DNA of 64,000 nt from Rotaria macrura (Eukaryota; Rotifera; Eurotatoria; Philodinida; Philodinidae). Positions 12,658-25,166 of this stretch are shown one piece after another. The translations under genes and the position numbers were made by a program. Location of the stretch: positions 42,158-106,157 of the forward strand of contig OENT01000501.1 of NCBI GenBank assembly GCA_900239685.1, given 5' to 3'. The notes under the pieces were generated by a model that ran no database searches, had not been told where the DNA came from, and was given only the letters and a program-made list of their open reading frames with translations. Position 1 is the first letter of the stretch. Each line of letters starts with the position of its first letter.

Positions 12658-15600
12658 ACATGAATAAAAAATAAATAATTGTCAAACAGAGTAGATAAAA
12701 TAATTAATCATCAATCGATCTTGAATTTGTATTAGAGTCAATAAACAACATACATATAGTCATTTTATCGACGACAAAAACTTCATAAAGAAAAACAAAA
12801 CAATTGTTGTCTATCAAACAATTGATTCAAAATTTAGAATCGTTAAGTCATGTCGACATCTCAAATAAGAATAAATTCATTTGACACTAACCATACAATC
12901 GATATTGTTGAACATCACTCAGTACGGCAAAGAATAAGTGCTTTTCTAAATATTCCACTAAGTATCTTCTATAGAATATTTGAACATGAAAAATATATGT
13001 TCAACTTTCCTTCACTTACCTATAAACATATAAATACCTAAATAAATACTAATGTGCAATATCTCGAAAGGATATTTTATCGTTTTGAAGAATTTCATAT
13101 TCTACAAAGGCATGGTTTCAGAATTTAGATATTTAAAATAGAATATATGCTAATACTTGTCCACAATATGTAGGCAGCAAAACAAATTGTGCATTTTGTT
13201 GAGCAAGCATTGTTCTACAAATTAGTGCATAAGACGATTCTTCTACAATTAGAATTGAAGCACTTTGAATCAATATAAAAAAAATGTAATGCATGATAAA
13301 TTATGTAGAAATATCACTGTTGGTCCTAATCAAAGATCTGCTATTACTGAATCAACTTTAAGTGGAAAAATATTGCTGATTATATATTTAGAAAGAACAT
13401 CACATTCTTATTTTAATTGATTAATTTTGATTGTCTTCCACAATCTACAAGTGAAGGAAAATCGAACATGTCTTTCGCAAGGATATTTTATACACTGTTT
13501 TAAAATACACACGTTAAATATGTGCGCATATTCCTTTTGCAAAACTGTTTCCTAACAAAATATATTAGTATGAGTTATAATCCTTACGAACACGTGATTA
13601 TTGTCGTAAGGCACCCATTGAGGTTTTTAATTCTCATACTAATGATCAGTTCATGTTTTTTACTTCGATATTAAAGAATAGATTCTTGATTGAATCCAGA
13701 TATTTCAAAATTGATCTCTGTACGAGTTCACATAGGTCATTATGATATTTTATTATAATTATATGGTTCTTCATATCTTCATGAAAGTATTTTCCCTGAA
13801 AAAAATACCCGCAAAATTTTAAATTAATTTCAATTATTTGAATTTATTGATTTTTCAAAGCGACTACTTCATCACCAAAGATTGTCACAAATACTGCAAC
13901 GCGGTTCCCAATACCTCAGAATATTCACTGTTGTAATCTCATATTGTAACATATGAGTTGACTAACTGAGTTTTTTCTAGAAGCACTTCTATTCGATTAT
14001 CTAAGCAATCTCTGTTTCTTATTGCTTGTGCCTCGAATAAGCAAGCAGTTCATTTCTCATTGACAGTATTTGCATTCGTCAATGTATGTTGTTAGTGTGC
14101 ATTGTTTTGTGGATAATTTGAATAAACTTGGTGAAGATCAAGTTGAAGTGAAAATTCTCATATCTAAACTCTTCTATGGTAGTGTCTCAATGAAGGAGTT
14201 TCTTCAATAGTTGGATATCTATAATGCAATAGTTTTATATGACCAAAGAGTAGCAATAGGACAAATAGGAGACGTGGTATAAAGAAATCGTTTAAGTGTC
14301 GAAAAATTAAATATGCAATGTTTAGAAGTGGACGGTGGCAGATTTTTATTGATTACAGAATACATCATGAGAAAGAGAGAACAAAAAGAAAAAGAATGCA
14401 CTAATTTCAATGAACTATGAATGATTAACTTAGTTATATGGATGTTTCGTTCTGGACAATAGTATTATAATAAACTTAGTTGTTACTACTATTTCATGAA
14501 GACATCATTGTCAATTACTTTGAAAATCAATGTAAGAACTGAAGGATTTCAAATATGTAATTGAAAGACACTTTTTTTTACTGTGATTATCAAGTATTAA
14601 TTCTTTCCTATATACTTATATACTTCTCATCACAACACGATCGAAATAACGAACGTAACATATATTTTCACTACGATAAACATAAAAAATACGTTGATGG
14701 ATCCAGTAGTGGAAACAGAAAATGATATTCACCGAAGTACCTGTGTATGCAAGAAAGGATTAAAACGACTGTTGACGAAGATCGGTACAGTTCAAATAGC
14801 TATGATTTATTTTCTACTCATGGAAACATTACTGAATAGAAATTGAACTAGTGTCTCCGAAAAAATTCACAAAGATCTTGGTGAGTATATAACTAGTTCA
14901 AAGTAAGTTCACTGATTTCTCAAGACTCCTTTTCTTATTTGATTATTCTTTTCAGTTTCACTTAATTTTCGTATATCGTGTCTATGGAATGACATTTGCC
15001 TCGAACCAAAACTACACTAATTCTTATTGCAAACCTTCTTCACTTATATCACTCAGTAAGTTTTTGAATCAAACGACGATTCACTTAGCTCCAATTTCAT
15101 GACAAATAGCAACAATGTGCGTCGAATAATTGCAGTTCAGATAGAAGTCGGAATGATATTCAATATTTTGGGCAAGCAGTTGATTTAAGATGAACCAATT
15201 TTTTCTTTTGTCTTGGATGTTTATTGTCTTTTATCTCATAATCGATATCAAATAAAATGATGAAAACTATTGCTACATTTTTAAATGAATTTTTGAGACC
15301 GCCCCTGAACATTGTCCAAGAATGTGCGACTACTGTGATCAACTACCTTCTCTGTGGTACAGATCTTTCAAAGGTTTGTTTGAAAGTATCGTGTGGGATT
15401 CTCTGCATGTTTCACTCTTCAAGACTTCTTGGTCATCATTTAGTGATGCTCAAGGAAAGAGGAAGAATATCACACGAAACAACCGTCTGAAGTAGTTTTC
15501 AATCTGATCGATTATTTCGTTTAAAATGAAATTTCAATAGAAGAAAAATTATTTCTCTTATGAAATACAGATTAATCTGGTATTCAGATTGCTTGAGAAT

Positions 15601-18268
15601 GATCTGTATATTTCTCTTCGCACTAAGTATCTGAGTGAATCTGTAAAAGATTAAAATTAAAATTAGTGTATCGAAGAAGATTCGTCTGAAAACAAATGCT
15701 TCATCATAAGATATTTTTCGTTGAAGAGTATGTCAAGCTAAGTGATTGACATAAATAAACAACTCTTCAACACTTCTCTTACAGAAGGTAGATCGTATTT
15801 CATAAGATGAATTTAGAAAACGTTGCTGACAAGTGATTTACAAAAAACTTTGCTTTGAGTTTGTTTTCTATTGATAAAAGTTCTGGCAATATTTTTTCAA
15901 GCAGGACAAAGACTACAAATGGCATCAGTAATATAAATGTTGTTCATTTTAATTTGAAACCATTTGCATCAATTTTTTCTTTACCAGTAACACATCGAGA
16001 TTGGATGATTGTCCTGTAAGTGTATCTCGGGTGATGGTGTGGGTATGGATATGACTGAAGAGAAGACCGACACACACACCCAAACTTTAATTTAAGTAGA
16101 ACACTAAACTTTTATGCGTTAATTTTAAAGCTGAAGTACTTTAACTTTAATTTTCAATTTTAAAGTTGCTGTTAAACCAATTGAAAATCGAACACGAAGG
16201 GCTAAAAATTCTTTTTCACTTTAACTCTGGTTCTTTAAAGTTAAAGTGTTTTACGTTAATTAAAATTAAAGTTTAGAGTGTTTTACTTTAACTTTAACTA
16301 CTTTCTTAAAGTGTTTTAAAGTTAAAGTGCCACCCCTACTTCAGACACCGTCCAATAAAAAACTTGAAACGCATTACGTCATCCGTCAGAGACTTTGACA
16401 ATGGCATGCACATAACCTAAAACGGCATATTCGAAAAAATTATTCCGCTGCAATAAAGAAACCAATAAACCTGATTGGCTGGAACCGGTGGTCCCAGAAT
16501 CTGGGTCCCATTAAGTTGCTAGCGTTAAATCTTCATAGTTTCTGTTGACTTTCGATCTTTGATTTCAAGCTACGAAAAAAACAACAGCATTCAGTTTGTA
16601 TGACTCTCCATTCAGCCGAGGGCACAGAGCTCATCATAAGTCTATCGAATAATAGATTTTCATAGTTGAAGAAGATCCAAATGGTATTGTCAAAAGAGAC
16701 TTAAGTTCATGATATGACCAGATCGGTTTTCTGAAACCTGATATTTAACGAGTATTATTCATTACAAATAGTTACAGATCAACCGGTCAATTTAATCATA
16801 AACTGTCGAAAGGTACGTCTTACATCGTTGGCACGCATTTTTGAAGAAATTTACCAACAAAATACCAAATTGTAATCAGAGCATTTGGGTTCTGTGAGCC
16901 TTCTGATGTATACATCACAAGTATATCCAATTTATTCCAAATAGTTCATTAGAACTAATCCTGATGTATCAAGCAGCACACTTGTGTTTATCATGCCTCC
17001 ATTGTTGTGCCGTTAACTAGAATATTTAGTACCATGATTTACATATGATTATTTGTGAAGAAATTTGAGTGTGGAATTTCTTCTCTCTGGATAAAGCACG
17101 TACATGGATCTATGAAGCGCATCAAATAAGATCGAATGTAAAATGCTTCGCATGAGACTTCATAGAAACGTTAAGTATTTTATGGGTTTCAGAAATCTCA
17201 TAAACTAATTAGTTCATTTTTCATGATGATATTGCAGTTAGAATGAGATAGAGCAGGTTGAACGGCATCAGATGGCAACTATTTTGACAGTGGCATGAAA
17301 TCTGAATCGGCTAGTTTTAGGAAATACTAACATTGTTCATTTTTATTTGGCTATGTTGAGAATGACTTTTTTCATTTATGTTTAGATGCTTTTTACATAT
17401 TCTTCAAATCTAAATAAGTCTGCTGTTGGAAATGCTCAAGCTTTATGTGACAAATATTGCTGGACGAATCATCCTAGACGAAACTCGAATCAACCACTAA
17501 TTTCACTAATATCATAGAACTTGTTGATCTCATCGAGTATGTAGTTGTAAGAGGGCAACATTATTCAGATGTTTAGTTGATCTCACGAAATGAACCGTTA
17601 CAGATATTTATATTTATTAGTGAAAAATAAGAGCATACTGAAAAATTTAATATTTACATTGAAGACATTTACGAGATTTTTCACACGTCTTTTTTAACTG
17701 ATGAGCCTGTTTCAAAATTAATTTTCTTGACACAATTCTGATCGATGCCCATATAGGGAGAATCTGAGCTAGAATAGTGAGCTTAGGAATAAATTTTACT
17801 AGACTCCTTTCTGTAGAATGTGGACTAACATTGCCATTCCACTTATAAGTACTTTTGACTTTGTCTGAACCCATCGACCTAGGGTGAGTACTTCCATGTG
17901 TAAGTTTTAATCAAAGACCGATCATCTAAGATGCACACTAGATTCCATCAGTCACACTAAACATCGATTGAAGCGTGATATGTTGCAGATGGGTATGCTC
18001 TTATACAAATATAGCTATTCTTACACTAAATGAACTAGATGATGTTCTTAAAGATGTAATCTTACGTGTCGTCCGCATATGGGTAAGTGATAAATAGAGC
18101 CTTTTATTTATATAAAAGATCCGAAAGCATAAAAAAGACGTCAATACAAATAACTTTTAAAGAAAACAAGGAGGAAAACTTTTAATTCAAATATTGAAAT
18201 TTTTGTTTTATATAGTTATAGTTCTCGTTTCATTGTCTGCTGATACTTAATGAATAGATGATTTTATT
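12658..18268. other. Long intergenic region; one TTTAAAGT-rich repeat, no supported gene
   Basis: About 5.6 kb without a credible gene. Short open frames at 12850-13041, 14219-14410, 15257-15490 and 17647-17874 have no motif and no compatible exons. The structured part is 16078-16338, where copies of TTTAAAGTTAAAGTG and its complement repeat (listed separately). Confidence 0.45.
16078..16338. repeat. TTAAAGT/ACTTTAA motif array, possible hAT element end
   Basis: The octamer-like motif ACTTTAA and its complement TTAAAGT recur many times in both orientations over about 260 bp. The right boundary reads, in reverse complement, AGGGGTGGCACTTTAACTTT, which resembles terminal sequences of hAT-type elements. 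No matching left terminus was found, so it may be a truncated or solo end. A second AGGGGTGGCAGTTCAACTTA occurs at about 34764. Confidence 0.4.
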
Positions 18269-19635
18269 TTACATAAAATACCATTCCACAGGTATTTGAC
18301 CAGTACCAAGTTCTCCGGCAATTGAAATGAAGGCTTCTCGATTCAATGCAATATCATCTAAGAAGCAAAAAAGATAAAGACATATCTAGGATAAAGAAAA
18401 CTTTTAGCGAAATCCCTTTTGCATGAAAAATGTGAAAAACGATATAACTTCTGTTTCTTATTGCGGGTCTGGGTTCAAAAAGTTCTACAATATATACTTC
18501 AGAACTCCATTTAAATAAATGGCATAATCCTATACCAAAATACGTACTTTCTTTACAATGAGGACAACGATCAATAAATCGAACAACAATTTCACCTTCT
18601 GGACCTTTGACTAACGCTTTCTTTCGACAGATTAAATTTGAGCTTGGAATACCGTGCACAGTATATGGGTCAAACTGTGCTTGATTCAGAGCAGCACCAT
18701 ATACTTTTTGATTCTCTTCATCCAACGATAGCCCGCGTCCGATACCACACGTTGAGTACTGTGTGCCCACCTTTGTTTCGTTGTAATATGTTGCTTGTCC
18801 TTTAAATTCACCTTCAAGTGATACCGGCTGACTTTGACTACTTGATCTTTGATATGCACAATGAGCACCTACTGGACCACAGCTAAAGTCATTGAATATA
18901 ACATATATAAAATACAAAAGATGATCGATACAACATACTATCCCAATGATGTACAACATAGACCAACACCACAGGATGTAGTTTGACAAGTGTTATATGA
19001 AACAATAGCACAATTCGTACCAGTATTTTCGCAACTATGAAGATAAGAATAATTCAATTTCAAATGTATATTTTCTTGTTTTTATAGCACAGCTATACAA
19101 CGGGAAAAACCTACAGTCCTTGCTGTGAACAACATGAACCAACCGGGCAACCAGTTGCTCCACATTGCTTTTCAAATAGAGCAGCTGCAAAGAAAACTGC
19201 TCCAACACCACTACTACCACCACCACAGTATTCACTTGACTGTCCGCAGCTGATTCAATTGCAATAGATTAAATTAAATTCTATATTCGAAAGTCTAATA
19301 TACTTACTGCCCATAAGGCGAACAACAAGAACCAGCTTGGCAGCCGGTAAGGCGACAATCACCACCAGAATTTTGAGGACCGGACCATCCTGAGTACAAA
19401 ACACCAACTCCACTAACACCACCACCACCACCACAGTACTGAGCTCCTGAACCACAAACGCCAAACGCAGAACAACATTGACCAACACCACAATATCGAG
19501 TAACCAAACAGTTACCGGCTAGAACAAATCGTAACAATTTTTTACCCGTGCGAACCTTTTCTTTTCGATTATTGACTTACCAACATTGTTCACAAGTGAA
19601 ACAACTAAAAGACTTACGTAACCAATAGCCAACAT
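18269..19635 (-). CDS. Secreted protein: four hevein-like modules plus barwin/expansin-type domain
   Basis: Six exons on the minus strand (19581-19635, 19308-19518, 19115-19249, 18939-19034, 18548-18882, 18269-18357) join in frame to 306 residues. Residues 1-18 are a hydrophobic signal peptide. Four cysteine modules follow, at about 22-47, 73-97, 118-142 and 150-174, each C-x4/5-C-x4-CC-x5-C-x6-C; this is the hevein (chitin-binding type 1) core without its last two cysteines. Three intron junctions fall exactly within the CCS-x-x-G|x-C motif. Modules 1 and 2 keep aromatic sugar-binding positions (SAFGVCG, SPYGHCG ... EYCG); modules 3 and 4 have largely lost them. Residues about 192-306 form a double-psi beta-barrel: GQATYYN, VYGAALNQAQFD, VRFIDRCPHC, NREAFISIAG. 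The usual LDLS aspartate appears as alanine (DIALN), so hydrolytic activity is doubtful. The likely role is extracellular binding or loosening of chitin or cell-wall polysaccharide, perhaps in feeding or defence. The architecture resembles plant prohevein, which has one hevein plus one barwin domain. Confidence 0.85.
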
Positions 19636-19724
19636 TGCTTTACTTCTATGAACGTATTTCAATTTTGAAACGATGATTGTAATCAGTTATTTCAAACTGC
19701 AATCCTTTTTACTTTTTTCACACT

Positions 19725-19732
19725 CTTATATA
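19725..19732 (-). promoter_or_regulatory. TATA box of the hevein/barwin gene
   Basis: On the minus strand the sequence reads GGTATATAAGAGTG, about 90 bases upstream of the proposed ATG at 19635. This is a good TATA match at a plausible distance, allowing a 5' leader of around 60 bases. It supports the chosen start exon. Confidence 0.5.
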
Positions 19733-19739
19733 CCACCAT

Positions 19740-20480
19740 AATGTGTAATATAATACTCGTCCATTTCTATATATACATATAAGAACTTTGCCCTTGAGGT
19801 CTACCTATCGACTTATGTCTTAAACATGTCTATAATATTGCCATTGATCCTATCGAAGGTCCTCAGTTTCGTTTTATTCAAATATAGGTTGACTTTTTTC
19901 AATTTAACACCTCAACATGTGCTTCTAATTTGATATTGAGTGAGTTTGTATAAAGATATATCTTTCATTTTTAAGGACACAATAAAACTGAATATGTGAA
20001 GAATAAAACTTTTGATATTTGAAAAAATAAGTGGAAGTCCACCAGACAGTGTGTAACTCATGCAAGAAAATGTAGTTCTTTGATTCGATTCAACATTGTA
20101 AAATAACGTTGGTTAGCGCAGCCTCTTGGAGACTAAAATGTGGAACACACAAATTTTTAGCTTCATAATACTAATAAAAAAATACAGAAAATGTGTTATC
20201 ACGAATTTTTCTGTATCGTCATTTTCATTGTTGCTATTGACTCGTTATTTTTCATTTTTTCTTCGTATAAGTTGGGCAATAAACCGCAAATACACCTGTA
20301 AAATAGTATGATTATATAATGCTGATTTTTAAGGTCTGTAAAAATGACTGTTTGTAAAGTTTACACTGTCTTTCAAAAACTTTTGAATTGTTTCTTTGTG
20401 AACTAAGAGATAAAGATAATTTTTAAAAGATTTGTCTTGATCTATTTCTAACGCTTGTTAGACATTCTTGATTGGTATCC
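19740..20480. other. Intergenic DNA between the hevein/barwin gene and a repeat element
   Basis: AT-rich sequence with no open frame that I would call coding. No repeat structure was noticed. Confidence 0.4.
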
Positions 20481-21925
20481 CAGGACGAAAGTGAGCAATC
20501 GGATTCTGTCGGATACTTCCCCAATCCGACAATTGAATTCGATCGGATTGATATGGTCGGAATCCGGTCGGATCAGATCAAATTCTACAACTTTCGATAA
20601 AATCCGATTATCGCGTTCCGATAACTTCCGAAAAACGGATCTGACAAGATTCGACGGTCGGAATCTAGTCGGCTCCTTCAAATCGTTCGTCGGATACCGA
20701 AACCTAATATAAACTAACCACATCGAACCCGAACCACCGCATTCTGTCGGAGACATTCTCAATCCAAATAATATCAACAACAGAATTCCATCGCTTCCGA
20801 TTAGATCTGGCCCAGAGCTTCTCACCCTGCTAACCTAGATTTCTTAATTCAACAACGTTCAAAATTCGGATCACAGTCTGCAATTGGTTATTGATGGCTG
20901 TGAATCCGAATCCGTTATCATTTTTGGTGGAGAGGTTTCCTGGGTCAGAATACCAGTCAAGGGAATTTGACGTTTTCACATGTAGAGGGTTTAGTTCAAG
21001 TTAAATCCGGATTCTGATAGAAGGGTAGAATAGATTATTCAGGTGTGGGAATCCGAATTGAATATCAGTTTTCGTATGGGAAGTGCCTTACATGTGGAAA
21101 TGTGTTGTCAGAGGCTGTGACGGTTAAAAGACGTTTTTATTATTTTTTTTCACTTTTCTGAGTTTTCGATGACGCTTTCATAAACATTATGGTTGGTAAG
21201 TAATCGGTATTAATTATTATTCCGTAGAAGTGAGTGGATTATGATGTGGAAACTCGTCTGGGCGCTTTCCGATGTGGTGTCCTTTATGGAAAGGGCATTG
21301 CTCAGTGTGACTAATGCATTGAATCGTTTTCGTAATTTAGTGTTTTTTGATCCAAATGAGTGGATCAATGTAGCGGAAGGTCTTGGAACGCCTTTCAGAA
21401 TTATATCATTTTCGCAAAGTGCAGTGGTTCGCATGGATGATGCAGTTTAATACAAAATCCGTTTTGAGGCACTATTTTTGTAAAACGATTTGTAATGGCT
21501 TTTTGTTTGGTTGTTTTAATGCTTTGAGCGTGTTTTACGGCGAGATGCGACCGTGAAAGACCCGGTTCACTGTTTTTACCGTGATTCATGGTCGTTTACT
21601 GTGTCCCTAATTGTTCTACTATGGCGTTTTAGTTCAATATAGTGGTAAAATTAGTAATGGGTACTAGTGAATCGATACGTATCGACGAGTCCAATACTGA
21701 ATACAATCGAATCCTGTCGGATCTGTTATGTTTCTTTGAAGAATCTGATAGGATCCTGGAAGATGATGTAGTCGGAACATGTCGGATTCGACAAGATCCT
21801 TTCCCTAGCCAATGTTTGTCGGATTCCGGGTCACTGAATTCTGGCCCAAATCCGACAGAATCCGATAATATCCGACATAATCCGATCGATTCCGACTACT
21901 TTCTGTCGTCGGATTTCTAGACCTG
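20481..21925. mobile_element. Non-autonomous DNA-transposon-like element with TCGGAT arrays
   Basis: Both ends are dense in TCGGAT and its complement ATCCGA. The left part (20496-20830) reads mostly TCGGAT and AATCCG; the right part (21700-21918) has the same motif in inverted order. Outer ends are CAGGACGAAAGT on the left and, in reverse complement, CAGGTCTAGAAA on the right. Flanks GGTATCC and GGTATAC are similar but offset by one base, so the target duplication is only suggestive. The interior has no transposase-like frame. Open frames of 70-125 codons here are produced by the repeats and should not be read as genes. Confidence 0.5.
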
Positions 21926-22414
21926 GGTATACTCTATCGTTTTGGTAGCAACGTATTAATGCTGCAAATAGTCTGAAAAAATAAGGTAATATACGGAAAC
22001 AAAGATAGTTTCGTTCACAGCTCGGAACTTCAGAAAGGTTTCAATATTTGCAACGAACGGGAAACCTTTGGAATGTTCAAAAAACAAATTTCTGAAACTT
22101 TGTCAGTCGCTTTGAACACATCTTTGGATTTTACGAAACCTCGAGAAATGTTTCGCTTTCATTGCAAAAAAACTTCCGTGGAGTACGATATATATTTTTC
22201 AAGGTAGGATCGATCATTGCCAAATCAGGATTGATTCTTTCATTTTTTCTTTTCCATGATTTCTAATTCGTTTAGATAACTTATCAATGTTGTTAAACGG
22301 TCATTCACTTCTTGATTTGATGTGATTGTGTACTTGTGCATCCTCATACACTGAAAAACGATCCGTAGAATAATAAACGAAAAAACGTTTTTGAGAGGGT
22401 ACTAAACAAAAAAA

Positions 22415-22567
22415 GGGTTTATGAAAGTGCAACGGGACACAAACCATTTTTTCCGTATATGATGCAGATAATAAACGGTTTTTATGTTTATGATTTAGAA
22501 AAAGGGTACATCAGATATTTCAAAAACGGGAAGAAGGGTTGTGTCCCGTTGCACTTTCATAAACCCT
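22415..22567. repeat. Inverted repeat, 29-bp perfect arms
   Basis: The left arm (22415-22443) and right arm (22539-22567) are exact reverse complements, beginning AGGGTTTATGAAAGTGCAAC and ending CGGGACACAA. About 95 bp of AT-rich DNA lies between them. It looks like the inner part of a small MITE; outer ends and target duplication are not clear. Confidence 0.7.
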
Positions 22568-23034
22568 TATTTTTTACAGTCTAGGTCTTCCGGCGAACCA
22601 CATGAAGTTCATACTTATCATAGATTTATTTATCACACTGTGACTTTGCATCCATATCCAGAAACCTACAATACGATAAATACTTACGAAATTCATGTAA
22701 ATTATCAATTCCTAAACCAGATAGCTTAAAATATACAATAGGTGGAGGAATCGAGAACTGATCCTCAAATACTTTCATCAGATTACTCAGTTTTCCGTCC
22801 AACGGTTGAGGAGAACTGAGGTCCGCTATTATTTATATCATTCCTAAAATCTCGATCACTACTCAATTCCGCAAAGAGTTCATGTGAACTCTGCCACAGA
22901 CAAGATCTAAAACGCGAACCGACGTAATAATAGACACTAGCCCACATTATCCTACAGATGAATTAAGATAATGATTGAAACAACCCAAGACCTGCTGCAC
23001 ATAGAAACACAACGCAGCAACAGTTCCTAAAAAT

Positions 23035-23406
23035 TTATAAAATTCCTGCTGCGACTACAGAACTAATGGCATATGAATCTTCTTCGAATTTGCCCTCACT
23101 GCTCTGGAGAAAGTGAAGAATGATCTTTGCCGCAAAGCTTATCACTAATAACGAGAGAGGCAAAAACTTGCGGGGATAACTGAGGAATAATGATCGTTCT
23201 GTTGATAGAACCGAAGTAATATCAGCAGAACTATTATAATTCTTACTGTCTCGATCAGTACGACATTGACAGTTGCAGCTGTCACTGTTACCCATCGTTT
23301 CAAACAAAGTTCTCTGACGATTCTTGTGATAAGTACCCCAATAAAAACTTAATAACCAACAGCTCCTATACTTAGGTACAAAGTGATGTATATGATTTGA
23401 TCCCAT
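23035..23406 (-). other. Doubtful 123-codon open frame, one hydrophobic segment
   Basis: A minus-strand frame whose product has a Cys-rich stretch (DSCNCQCRTDRD) and one likely membrane helix (FLPLSLLVISFAAKIILHFL). No family is recognised and no splice partners were found. It ends against a block of different composition beginning TGTGGAGGGATTA at 23406, so it may belong to degraded mobile DNA. Confidence 0.2.
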
Positions 23407-23911
23407 GTGGAGGGATTATTTGACAGTTAATTATAGCAGCGCATGCCAGGTTCCTTCTAGGAGCTCGATAGATTCTTGAACACAATTAGGAGAAATATAT
23501 TTCTTCCTCGCTTCCCAAGGAGCTTTTCTCTCGCTCCATATTTTATGACGCAGTATACAGGAGAGATCATTCCCTCAGTTCCTCGTGAGCAGTACGAGTA
23601 GGTTCCTAGAAGATACTATATAGGCTCAGTACCTTTTTCTTTTTAGTATTATAAGCTTTTGTGCTGTAATCTGGTTCGCATTAATTAAGAACGAAGAGAA
23701 AAAGAAGAACTAGAAAGATTAGAAGAAAAAGGGCGCGGGTTTCAGTAGTTTTTGAGGAAACATCGACACTGAGCTGCTCGCATACCCACACCCAATGAAT
23801 CCAAAAATGGGTCATGTATCCACCAATTTGGTACCAAAATGATCTGCCCAAAGAACTGTACTGATTCTAGAAATTCTCATTCGAGTTTCAGATCATCGAT
23901 GCAACAGTGGT
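23405..23911. mobile_element. Possible solo LTR-like segment
   Basis: A block with higher GC than its surroundings begins TGTGGAGGGATTATTTGACA and could end at GATGCAACA, giving TG...CA ends about 505 bp apart. It contains a TATA-like ACTATATAGG at about 23617. Such limits and size fit a solo retrotransposon LTR, but no matching 4-6 bp target duplication or second LTR was found and the right boundary is uncertain. No reverse transcriptase or gag frame is nearby. Confidence 0.25.
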
Positions 23912-24187
23912 AAGTTTCTCATAAAAGTATCTATATTCTTTTTAGAGGACGCTGAGGACTATCAGGAGAGCCACCCTAACCATAGTGAGGGGAACTTAAT
24001 GAAACTTGCTTCATATTCCAATATAACTTATCACTGTTTAATGAGGGATTTCATGTAGTTTGTGACAATAAATCGAGCAAAACTGCTGTTATTTGCATTC
24101 AGTTTCACTAGTTCTCAAGAAACGAGCGCAAGTTACGAAATCAAGCCTGTTTATTAACATTTTAGTTTATAACGTTCAAGCTCTTTC

Positions 24188-25166
24188 TTATTGCTTCAAC
24201 ATCGTATAAAATTCTGCGTCCGTTTCAGGATGGCCAAGGCTGTGGTATTTCTGCCAACCTAGTTTATTCAGAGCGTCAAATGTATCACTGCTCAGTGAAG
24301 CCATAAAACTGGAATAAGTCTCAGGCACTAAAGCTGAAAATCGATCGCGGCTTTTCCATCCATCAAAGATAAACACACTCTCCTTTGCAGAAAGTGCATT
24401 CACATATGAAACGAATCGGTCTACATCAGCATTAGACATGTAATTCATGAGACCTTCGGCTAGCCAGAGTGTTGCTTGAGAGCCATCAAATATAACGCCA
24501 GGTCTCGTGCCAAGATTGCCTTCGTGTGCGGAAGTAAGTAAAACGCTCCAATCGTCCTTGGTCACATCTGCCTTAACAACTATACGTTGACAACTAGGCT
24601 CGTCATCTTCAAATAAACAACTAGTTGATAAAAGATGGATGAAGTGGGAAATGAAATACCTTTCATTTTAACTGTTTTGTAATCATGAACTTGTGCATAA
24701 TCGACCTCGAAAACTATCATATCAGCAGATAGACCCATGCGATAAGCGCGAGTATCCATTCCGCTGCCAAGGATAACTATCTGCTTGCATTCGGGTTGCT
24801 GAACAAGGTATTCTTGGATGGCGCTATCGAAATAAACTGTTCGATCTTGGACATATTTGTATAAAAATTTCATATTAGCTGAATAATCCAAGATGATACG
24901 AGAAAGAAACTATTTTTAAAACTGTTCAAACCTGGACGATCTTTGTCTTCTTCCGTGCTCTTACTTGCTTCTCTCATATTCTGCATGATGGGTCCAGCTA
25001 ACTTAGAGGCATAAGGATCGTTGAATCGGCGCTTGTCCGCAGGTAGGCTAGATTCTATTGCACGCATTGCAGCAGTGTACAAGCTTGTAAGTGGAACACC
25101 TGTAAGCGAATCTCCTTCATCGTTGTTACTGTTTTGTGTGTTGATGGTTGTAATATTTGATGCCAT
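24188..25166 (-). CDS. Class I SAM-dependent methyltransferase, TIGR00027/LCMT-like
   Basis: Three minus-strand exons (24932-25166, 24660-24878, 24188-24606) with introns of 52 and 53 bp join in frame to 290 residues. The family uses S-adenosylmethionine to methylate small molecules or protein carboxyl groups; the substrate here is unknown. Diagnostic segments in order: YTAAMRAIES (about 30-39), RFNDPYASKLAG (47-58), RTVYFDSAI (91-99), the SAM-binding loop IVILGSGMDTRAYRM (112-126), VFEVDYAQV (134-142) with the acidic residue that holds the ribose, and ATLWLAEGLMNYM (196-208). These match the bacterial and fungal TIGR00027 type more than animal LCMT1, which suggests horizontal acquisition followed by intron gain (inference). 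Codon composition is somewhat more GC-rich than the flanks. The N-terminal 20 residues are Asn/Thr-rich and probably disordered. A TATA-like CATATAAT lies about 95 bases upstream. Confidence 0.85.

Noticed and set aside
12850..13041. 63-codon frame right after the 526-aa gene
   Set aside because: No motif, no splice sites pointing to it, and length within chance expectation for this composition.
20448..20825. 125-codon minus-strand open frame and an overlapping 85-codon plus-strand frame
   Set aside because: Both are produced by the TCGGAT/ATCCGA repeats, giving Arg/Ser/Ile-rich peptides on both strands with no independent evidence of coding.
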